From positions 1 to 5,598 of the forward strand of contig JAQIBO010000257.1 of the NCBI GenBank assembly GCA_027859055.1: DNA of 5,598 nt, written 5' to 3'. Position 1 is the stretch's first letter; every line of letters begins with the position of its first letter. Positions 1 to 5,598 of the stretch are shown piece after piece. A program made the translations under genes and the position numbers. A model generated the notes under the pieces. That model made no database searches. It was given only the letters and a program-made list of their open reading frames with translations, and had not been told where the DNA came from. The stretch is from Spirochaeta sp. Its GTDB lineage: Bacteria; Spirochaetota; Spirochaetia; DSM-27196; Alkalispirochaetaceae.

Positions 1-22
1 GATACAATTGGATACAGAGAGA

Positions 23-927
23 CCCGCGTTCAACCGGTCAACGCAACACGTGAGGCATATTCGAGCGGCGAGAGAAAGCCGAAGCGCTTTCGAGGCCGTG
101 TGTTCAACCTGTATTCGACCATAGCGATATCCTCGTCGGAGATCAACGCATAGTCGGTCTTCTTGGGCCAGAATCTTCGGGTCAGACCGACAGCATTCTC
201 AACGCTGCCCCGTTGCCATGAGCTGTAGGGATCGCAGAAGTAGGTGTCGAGGGTAAGTGCATCGCGAATGATGGTGTGATGGCGATTCTCCTGTCCGTTG
301 TCGAATGTGATGGACCGTCGTACATCAGTTGGAAAATCCTTCAAGCGACCGATCACAGCCTGCGCCATATCCCTCGGAGCGCATCGGGGCAGTTTCTCAA
401 GGAGAGTAAGACCGAGAGAACGCTCTTGGAGCACCATCAGCGCCGCCGAGCTTTGTCGGCTGACCGCGGTATCACCTTCCCAGTGACCATGCTCACTCCG
501 ATCATTGATGTGCTCAGGTCGTTGCTCGATTCCGACGCGTTCAGGAATGAGCACTCGTTTCTTCCGTGGATTCTTCCGTTTTCGGCGCTGCTTTCTCCCA
601 CACTGGAGATATTGTGTAAGATCGCGTCGTACCTTGAAGATAAACTGGTAGATCGTCTCGTAGCTCACGCGCTTATCCGGGTGGTCAATCGGCAGACGAC
701 CGGCGATTTGCTCGGGACTCCATCCGAGCTTCAGGTTCTCCTCAATGTACGCACGGATCTCCTGGTCTCTGATACGCTCGCGACGACGGGAGGCTGTTCG
801 TCGTCGATTGGATCGTGATTGTGCCCAGTAGGCCTGGTAAACGCCGTCTTCGGTACTGTTGTTCTCTACTTCTCTCGAAATCACCGACACGTTGCGTCCG
901 AGCTGTCTGGCGATGTTGCGAAGTGAT
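23..927 (-). mobile_element. IS30-family insertion sequence, 5' end truncated
   Basis: The element consists of a nearly complete IS30-type transposase read on the minus strand plus one recognisable terminal end at the left. On the right, homology to the transposase family stops around 924-930, inside the helix-turn-helix region, and membrane kinase sequence starts at once. The family normally has about 25-35 more N-terminal residues, then a short leader and a second terminal inverted repeat. None of these is seen between 927 and about 1000. I infer a partial element left by a deletion or recombination that removed its upstream end together with the start of the neighbouring kinase gene. An assembly join is an alternative. 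No target duplication can be assessed because the partner end is missing. The left outer boundary is approximate. Confidence 0.75.
24..49. repeat. IS30-type terminal inverted repeat (downstream end of the element)
   Basis: The stretch from 29 to about 49 contains GGTCAACGCAAC (36-47) preceded by TTCAA (29-33). From memory this closely resembles the terminal repeat of IS30 itself, which has TTCAATTGGTCAACGCAACA. The transposase stop codon (30-32, minus strand) lies within this repeat. That matches the known IS30 layout, in which the gene ends a few bases before the element end. No reverse-complement partner was found near 900-1000. Confidence 0.6.
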
Positions 928-962
928 CGCTTAATCCGTATACTGGTCACACTAGCGCTCAT
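30..962 (-). pseudogene. IS30-family DDE transposase, N-terminally truncated
   Basis: This is a 310-residue open frame. Family-like sequence starts at about residue 13 (SLRNIARQLGRNVSVISRE), the second half of the N-terminal helix-turn-helix that binds the IS ends. Residues 1-12 are not family-like and are encoded by the antisense strand of the adjoining kinase gene. A basic linker with helix-forming segments (about 45-135) precedes the catalytic rve-type core. The DDE residues are D164 (in HWEGDT), D221 (in FDNGQEN) and E255 (in GSVENAVGL), with the usual spacing of about 33 residues between the second D and E. PYSSWQRG and the C-terminal NTRPRKRFGFLSPLEY motif are typical of IS30. The catalytic domain is complete and uninterrupted, but about 25-35 native N-terminal residues, including the first DNA-binding helix, are gone. 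The ATG at 960-962 has no clear ribosome binding site. It is probably inactive, hence the pseudogene call. The family assignment is firm. Confidence 0.85.
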
Positions 963-2481
963 CTATGATCTGACCGTTTCGAGGTTTCAACTCAACACGG
1001 GATTGCGTCGTGTTTTTGCGGGTGTTTTGTTTGGAGCTGCCGCAATAATCGGCATGATGACGCCAATCCATTTTGCGAACGGCGTCATATATGACGGAAG
1101 GTCCATTATTCTTGCCATAGCAGGACTCTTTCTCGGACCGGCGGGCGCTGTTCCGGCGGTTGTGATCGCTGTAGCATACCGACTTGCGTTAGGCGGTACT
1201 GGAGCGATCATCGGCACGCTTGTGATCGTGGAATCCGCGGTACTTGGAGTCATAGTACATTTTCTACGTAGCCGCGATGAGCGGTGGGTGCGGCCGCTAC
1301 GACTCTTTCTCTTTGGGTTGATCGTCCATGTCGGGATGGCGCTTCTCCAGTTGTTTCTCCCTGGGGGGTTGCGATACATCTTTTTCCATTCGGTCATATT
1401 CGAGATCCTTGTTGTGATGCCCACCGGCACGTTTCTGATTGCGCAGCTCTTTCTCAGTCGAGAACATAAGGCCCAAGCGGATCAACGCCTTCGTGAGAGC
1501 GAAGCGCGCTACCGTAGCCTCTTTATGGTAGACCATGCGGTTATGCTCGTGATCGATCCTGAATCAAGACGGATTATGGACGCCAATCCAGCAGCTGCAG
1601 AGTATTACGGGCGGTCGATCGAGGTCCTAAAGTCAATGCTGATTACTGATATCAATCAGCTATCTCCAGAGGAAGTCAAACAGCGAATACGGGAAGCTCG
1701 GACAGCTCAGAACGACGCTTTTGAGTTTCCGCATCGCCGCGCTGACGGATCGGTGAGAGACGTCGAGGTTCTCACCGGTACGGTGATAACCAACGGAAAA
1801 CCACTCCTTTTCTCTATCATTCAGGACATTAGCGCACGAAAACGTGCTGAAAGAGCACTCAAGGAAGCGCTTCACGAAAAAGACGTCCTCATTCAGGAGG
1901 TGCATCATCGTGTGAAGAACAATTTGGCGACCGTGGCAGCGCTGATAAACATTCAGATCGGGCAGATTCAAACGCCGGCAGAAGCGATCGAAGGTTTGGA
2001 ACGAACCCGGGATCGTATGGTGACTATGGGACACGTCCACAACCTGTTGTACACGAGCGACACGTCCTCAAGGCTGGATTTCGGATCGTATTTGAGGAAA
2101 CTAATCGATGGAATCGCAGAAAACTACCAACGGGCCGATAACATTCACCTTGAGATACCTGCCGATCCTGTGGTCCTTGACATCGCCCGAGCGATTCCTG
2201 CCGGCCTGATCGTCAACGAACTGGTGACCAATGCGATCAAACACGCGACCGGGGAGAACGCCTCTGGAAGGATCACTGTTGTACTGCAATATCGAGCGTC
2301 AGATGGGGTGAAGATTTCGATTGCTGACGACGGGCCAGGTATTCCGGCGCGGATCTTTGAAGACGATCGTGGAACTTCGGGAATTCATCTGGTAGAAATT
2401 CTGGTACAGCAAATCGAAGGAACCCTGAACTGGGACGTCGACGCGGGAACGCGTGTCGATTTAGAGTTTGAGACGGTATGA
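913..2481 (+). CDS. Membrane sensor histidine kinase (5TM-5TMR_LYT, PAS, HisKA_2, HATPase)
   Basis: This is an inner-membrane sensor kinase, predicted to autophosphorylate and pass phosphate to a receiver. Counting from a possible TTG at 859 (540 aa; ATG 913 is residue 19), residues ~24-200 are five to six hydrophobic helices with the LytS-type 5TM-5TMR_LYT signature (YDGRSIILAIAGLFLGPAGA, then YRLALGGTGA). A PAS domain follows at ~212-332, ending in DISARKRAER. HisKA_2 (~340-420) has EVHHRVKNN with the likely phosphoacceptor at H349. The HATPase domain has an N box (NELVTNAIKHA, N453), a G1 box (DDGPGIP, 490-496) and a G2 box (GTSGIHL, 505-511). All catalytic motifs are intact. The signal is unknown. 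The start is uncertain: everything before about 928-931 is IS30 sequence read antisense, so the native start codon was lost and the ATG at 913 is an IS-derived substitute without a good ribosome binding site. The product probably lacks only a few native residues. It is followed directly by a broken receiver gene that was presumably its partner. Confidence 0.85.
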   Translation: MLRSDRLIRILVTLALIYDLTVSRFQLNTGLRRVFAGVLFGAAAIIGMMTPIHFANGVIYDGRSIILAIAGLFLGPAGAVPAVVIAVAYRLALGGTGAIIGTLVIVESAVLGVIVHFLRSRDERWVRPLRLFLFGLIVHVGMALLQLFLPGGLRYIFFHSVIFEILVVMPTGTFLIAQLFLSREHKAQADQRLRESEARYRSLFMVDHAVMLVIDPESRRIMDANPAAAEYYGRSIEVLKSMLITDINQLSPEEVKQRIREARTAQNDAFEFPHRRADGSVRDVEVLTGTVITNGKPLLFSIIQDISARKRAERALKEALHEKDVLIQEVHHRVKNNLATVAALINIQIGQIQTPAEAIEGLERTRDRMVTMGHVHNLLYTSDTSSRLDFGSYLRKLIDGIAENYQRADNIHLEIPADPVVLDIARAIPAGLIVNELVTNAIKHATGENASGRITVVLQYRASDGVKISIADDGPGIPARIFEDDRGTSGIHLVEILVQQIEGTLNWDVDAGTRVDLEFETV

Positions 2482-2793
2482 CATAAACGATAAGAACGTA
2501 CTGATCGTGGGACACGATCCAATCCTCGCCCTTTCGCATGAGATGATGCTCCGTGGTTGTGGTTATACTGTGTTGCCCCTTGCCGTTGATTACGATAGCG
2601 CTCTCAGGAATGCGCAGGAGTATCATCCGGATATAATCATCATGGACGTCCTGAAGTGGACCCCATCGTCAAGATCATTCTTGTTACCGGGAATCTTCAC
2701 CTAGTAAATGACTTGCTCGGAGAGCATGACGAATCGTTCGTTGTTCTGGAGAAACCGGTTTCGGATGAAATCTTCTTTGAAGCGCTAGAGTGA
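2468..2793 (+). pseudogene. Single-domain response regulator (receiver), frameshifted remnant
   Basis: The first half is readable in one frame (from TTG 2468): beta1 is KNVLIVGHDPIL, then an alpha1/beta2 region, then beta3 PDIIIMD with the phosphoacceptor Asp at residue 60 (codon 2645-2647). The second half is in another frame from about 2653 to the TGA at 2791-2793. It reads PEVDPIVKIILVTG, with the conserved Thr, and ends VVLEKPVSDEIFFEALE, with the conserved Lys-Pro. About 16-17 residues normally found between these halves (loop, alpha3 and part of the next strand) are missing. The frames differ in a way that requires a deletion of 3n+1 nt, roughly 49-52. The original frame runs to a stop just after 2701. 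The two acidic residues after beta1, usually Glu/Asp-Asp, are Gly-His, so Mg2+ binding would fail. It overlaps the kinase 3' end and was probably its cognate regulator, now dead. No output domain is seen. Confidence 0.8.
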
Positions 2794-2908
2794 ACATCTT
2801 GCATATGGGGCGATTACGGAATCGGTATTACGGGTTGTATCATACCCGATGAGCGAAAAATCCACCGTCCATGTTTGACCGGTCATCTTACTCTCATGCA
2901 GATTCCTG
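2794..2908. other. Convergent intergenic region, no strong terminator
   Basis: These 115 bases separate the receiver pseudogene from the stop codon of the minus-strand kinase, so termination signals for both sides would be expected here. The only hairpin candidates I see are a 5-bp stem CGGGT/ACCCG (2831-2835 with 2844-2848, 8-base loop) and the 10-bp palindrome TGACCGGTCA (2876-2885). Neither is GC-rich with a following T-run, so I do not call an intrinsic terminator. No gene or gene remnant is recognisable. Confidence 0.4.
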
Positions 2909-5598
2909 TCATCCCGTTTCTTCCGACGGAAAGCACAGCACCACCCGAGTTCCCCGGGATTTCTTTGTATCAACGGACTCATACGTCACTGTTCCGTCCA
3001 ATTGGCTTGTCATGGCGTTTATCATCACCAGACCGAATCCGGACGTTTTCTCCTGATCAAACGATTTAGGAACGCCAACTCCGTTGTCTTCAACGGTGAT
3101 CGTGATCTCTTCGGCCGTGCAATCGATGGTCACATTGAGCGTCGGCTGTTCGGATTCGGCTTCGGATTCGGCTTCGTCGAAACAAATGGTGCTTGGGAAT
3201 GCGTACTTCATTGTGTTAGTCACCAGTTCATTGACGATCAGCCCCACCGTGGACAGCCGTTTTGTTCCCATTTTGCACTGGCGGTAGTCATGCGAGTGAT
3301 TCAACTCATTGCTCGAATCATTCTCACGGCTTTCGGACCGGGCCATTACCGTAACCACAAAATCCTTGCTGGCTGGAAAGAGATCCACAACCTGCGGTAC
3401 AAGTGTCTTGAGATATTCGACCAGCGACATCTGGCTGTAGCTGTCCGAAACGTTCAACCGGTCATAGAGTGTCTGCATGCTTCGCATCCGACTCGCGGCG
3501 TCTTTGATCGCATTAATCGCACCGGCATCTTCGAGGGTATTAGCTTGAAGTGAAAGCAGGCTGGTCATGGTGTTCATATTGTTCTTGAGTCGGTGGTGCA
3601 CTTCTTTCAGCAACGTTTCCTTTTCGGCAACAAGGCTCGTGTTGCGTCTCTCCGTCTCGATCCGCCTGAGCGTGATTCCCACCATTGAGGCATGCGTTTC
3701 TACCAGATTCTCGTCCTGCAGATGGGCTCCCTCAGAAAAGAAAAGCGTGAAATTGCCTTGAGTGTCATCAGCGGTGGTGATTCGCACCACTGCCACCTCT
3801 CCAACGTGAAATGCACCGGCAATTTTGTTCGCTATCGTCGCGGAGAGACTTCGGGATGCAAGGGCTCCCAAAGAGGGGAAAACCGTTGTTTGGTTGTCGC
3901 CGAGAGCGACTTCTTTGTCCGGATCATAGTCCCACGTGCGCCCCACGATCGGATGTCCCAGCAGTTTTTCCGCCTTTTGGATGTACTCCGGAAGACCGGT
4001 AATTGCCTGAGTGGCGAAAGTTTTTTGGGAAGAATCAAACAGATTTAAGGCTGCGAAGGTCGCTCCAGACAATCGTTGGGCGGTTTTCGTGATATCAGTG
4101 TAGTTGATTGATTCAGCGGAGCACGCCTGTAGGGCGCTTCCCGCCTTGCCAAGAGCGATGTGTTTTTCTTCAAGCCTTTTCCGATCAGTGATTTCCTGGT
4201 GGGTTCCGAAAACCCACTCCGGCTTTCCATCCTCAGTCCATGTCGCGACTTTTCCTCGGTCGAGGACCCATACCCACTGCCCATGCTTATGGCGCATACG
4301 TGCCTCGATCTCATACCCTTCGGTATCACCGTTGAAGTGGGCACCAAGCAACTGTTCTGAACGTTGCAGGTCTTCTGGGTCGGCAAAACGTTGCCAGGTT
4401 TCAATAGATACCGGTGAGATCTCATCAAGGGTGTATCCGATTATCGCTGCCCACTTCTCGTTAAAGTGGGTCTCACCTGTTTGCACATTCCACTCCCACG
4501 TACCTACGCCGGTGCCGTCGATGATTGCAGATAGGCGGTAGCGTTCATGTTCCAGGGCCTCTCTCTGGTATATCTGTTCGGTGATGTCTTCTGCATGACC
4601 CTGAATGATGATTCCCCCATCTTCTTCGGTTCTTTCGATCAACTTGTCTCGGAGCCAGATCCAATCACCATCATTCGTTTTTATCCGATACTCGATGTCG
4701 AAGGGCTCTCCGTTGATCGCTCCGGTAATAGCTGCCTCAACCAACGACTGATCGTCGTGGTGGATAGACTGATTCCACAAGAACGGGTCGCGTACGATAT
4801 CATTCGGTTCATATCCAAGTATTCGACGAGTCGCCTCAGACCAGAATATGCCTCCGCTTTTCGTCCCAAAGAGGTAGATGATATCGGGAGACTTCTCGAC
4901 GAGAGATTGATACCGTTTGTGGCTCTGATCAAGATCTTGTCGTATCTTGCGTCGTTGCGTTATGTCACGACAGAAACAGACAAAATAGATGCCGTCTTCC
5001 TGGTCCAAGCGGGAAACGCTCACTTCTACGTCAAGAATAGACCCATCTTTCTTACGATGCTGCGTCTCAAACGTCTCCGATCCATTTTCCATTATTCGTT
5101 TTATTCGCTCGGCAGTTTCCTCAGGATTCTCTTTGGCATCGAGGTCGTTGATCTCCATTTTTTTGAGTTCATCGGCACTGTAACCAGACATCCGACAATA
5201 GGTAGTATTTACACTCGTGATCTTTTTATCGGGACCAACTACCCAGAAGCCGTCGGCCGTTGTCTCAAGAATTGTTTCGAGGTACTGCTTCTGCCCTATC
5301 AGTTCTTGCTCAGACCGTTTGAACTCGGTGATGTCTTGAACCATGCCGGTGGATAGGATGATGGCGCCCGCATCATCGCGCTCGTGATCAAATCGTGCCC
5401 GGACATACCGCACGTCCTGTGAGTCCCGCCGTACTATCCGGTGCTCGATCTCATACCCGTCGGTCCCGTCCCGCAGTGAACGGGAATACGCGTCATCCAC
5501 CGCGGCACGGTCGTCCGGGTGGACAAAACCAAGAAAAGCTTCATAGGTAGCGGCAAACTCTTGCGGCTCGCAGCCAAATATGCGGTAAACCTCATCCG
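2909..5598 (-). CDS. Multi-PAS/GAF sensor histidine kinase (HisKA_2), 5' end beyond window
   Basis: This is a large sensor kinase whose frame is open through the right edge, so the start lies outside; 895 residues are visible (residue 1 = codon 5594-5596). A GTG at 5498-5500 is in mid-domain and is not a credible start. In order: PAS 1 (1-~92, with GFVHPDD), PAS 2 (~104-214), PAS 3 (~227-337), PAS 4 (~352-472), GAF (~477-644), HisKA_2 (~662-737) and HATPase (~745-890). Several PAS repeats end in the usual DIT or EIT motif, and PAS 1, 3 and 4 are of the PAS_3 type. HisKA_2 has EVHHRLKNN with the likely phosphoacceptor at H667. The ATPase boxes are N789 (NELVTNTMKYA), DNGVGVP (837-843) and GFGL (853-856). 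No membrane segment occurs in the visible part, which fits a cytoplasmic multi-input sensor; ligands are unknown. Oddities are a Ser/Asn/His-rich insertion (~753-779) before the N box and an acidic ESEAESE-like repeat (~808-816). It converges on the 5TM kinase locus and has no regulator next to it in this window. Confidence 0.9.
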   Translation of the reverse strand, partial: DEVYRIFGCEPQEFAATYEAFLGFVHPDDRAAVDDAYSRSLRDGTDGYEIEHRIVRRDSQDVRYVRARFDHERDDAGAIILSTGMVQDITEFKRSEQELIGQKQYLETILETTADGFWVVGPDKKITSVNTTYCRMSGYSADELKKMEINDLDAKENPEETAERIKRIMENGSETFETQHRKKDGSILDVEVSVSRLDQEDGIYFVCFCRDITQRRKIRQDLDQSHKRYQSLVEKSPDIIYLFGTKSGGIFWSEATRRILGYEPNDIVRDPFLWNQSIHHDDQSLVEAAITGAINGEPFDIEYRIKTNDGDWIWLRDKLIERTEEDGGIIIQGHAEDITEQIYQREALEHERYRLSAIIDGTGVGTWEWNVQTGETHFNEKWAAIIGYTLDEISPVSIETWQRFADPEDLQRSEQLLGAHFNGDTEGYEIEARMRHKHGQWVWVLDRGKVATWTEDGKPEWVFGTHQEITDRKRLEEKHIALGKAGSALQACSAESINYTDITKTAQRLSGATFAALNLFDSSQKTFATQAITGLPEYIQKAEKLLGHPIVGRTWDYDPDKEVALGDNQTTVFPSLGALASRSLSATIANKIAGAFHVGEVAVVRITTADDTQGNFTLFFSEGAHLQDENLVETHASMVGITLRRIETERRNTSLVAEKETLLKEVHHRLKNNMNTMTSLLSLQANTLEDAGAINAIKDAASRMRSMQTLYDRLNVSDSYSQMSLVEYLKTLVPQVVDLFPASKDFVVTVMARSESRENDSSNELNHSHDYRQCKMGTKRLSTVGLIVNELVTNTMKYAFPSTICFDEAESEAESEQPTLNVTIDCTAEEITITVEDNGVGVPKSFDQEKTSGFGLVMINAMTSQLDGTVTYESVDTKKSRGTRVVLCFPSEETG
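3149..3176. repeat. Short in-frame 12-bp tandem repeat inside the large kinase
   Basis: The unit TTCGGATTCGGC occurs twice in tandem (3149-3160 and 3161-3172), followed by a partial copy (TTCG). It is a multiple of three, so the frame is preserved. On the minus strand it encodes an acidic Ala/Glu/Ser stretch (EAESEAESE) in a loop of the ATPase domain between the N box and G1 box. Copy number could vary by slippage. Confidence 0.75.

Noticed and set aside
276..818. Plus-strand open frame of 180 codons opposite the transposase
   Set aside because: It lies wholly antisense to the conserved transposase core and has no recognisable motif or ribosome binding site. It is a shadow frame.
859..912. 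TTG at 859 as the kinase start
   Set aside because: Codons 859-912 are antisense transposase sequence with no kinase-like residues and no ribosome binding site. The ATG at 913 is the less unlikely choice, although it is also IS-derived.
987..1430. Minus-strand frame opposite the 5TM domain
   Set aside because: It is Arg/Pro/Thr-rich, as expected for the antisense of a hydrophobic membrane domain. There is no independent support.
2831..2848. Intrinsic terminator between the convergent genes
   Set aside because: The stem is only 5 bp with an 8-base loop and has no T-run on either strand, so it is too weak to call.
3002..3553. Plus-strand frame of 183 codons with a Gly-Phe repeat
   Set aside because: The GFGFGF stretch is the 12-bp repeat read on the wrong strand. 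The region is the HisKA_2/HATPase part of the minus-strand kinase.
4547..5356. Plus-strand open frame of 269 codons opposite the large kinase
   Set aside because: It is long, but it overlaps PAS domains that are clearly coding on the minus strand. Its translation shows no domain and looks like antisense of PAS sequence.
1..5598. A new defence, CRISPR or retron-like system
   Set aside because: There are no regularly spaced repeats, reverse transcriptase, nuclease or toxin-like genes. All long coding stretches are explained by known kinase, receiver and transposase families.

Overview
The window looks like a piece of an environmental bacterial chromosome of moderate GC content, dominated by two-component signalling genes. 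It holds two sensor histidine kinases of the HisKA_2 type, a broken receiver-domain gene and a damaged IS30-family insertion sequence. Large PAS-rich HisKA_2 kinases, and kinases with a LytS-like 5TM domain, are frequent in free-living spirochaetes and some other environmental groups. A spirochaete-like host is therefore a reasonable guess, but nothing here proves the taxon.

Layout from left to right. Positions 1-22 are flanking DNA too short to interpret. Positions ~23-927 are an IS30-family element read on the minus strand. Its downstream end is present (an IS30-like terminal sequence overlaps the transposase stop codon), but its upstream end and the first part of the transposase are missing. 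At about 926-931 the element joins directly to a plus-strand membrane sensor kinase (usable ATG at 913, stop at 2479-2481) with 5TM-5TMR_LYT, PAS, HisKA_2 and HATPase domains. The join leaves each gene with an N-terminus encoded by the antisense strand of the other. Immediately after the kinase comes a single-domain response regulator (2468-2793) that is a pseudogene: about 50 nt are missing just after the phosphoacceptor Asp, the frame is shifted, and the acidic pocket is changed to Gly-His. A short convergent intergenic region (2794-2908) follows. The rest of the window (2909-5598) is a minus-strand kinase with four PAS domains, a GAF domain, HisKA_2 and HATPase. It continues past the right edge.

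How the genes relate: the 5TM kinase and the receiver were almost certainly a kinase-regulator pair, with the kinase stop and the ancestral regulator start probably overlapping as ATGA. That pair is decaying, with an IS scar at its 5' end and a dead regulator at its 3' end, while the kinase's catalytic core is still intact. The large convergent kinase is a separate transcription unit and shows no inactivating lesion. I see no tRNA, rRNA, CRISPR array, riboswitch or convincing promoter. I also see no clear evidence of a previously undescribed system. The points of interest are the IS/kinase junction, the decayed receiver and an unusual low-complexity insertion in the large kinase's ATPase domain.
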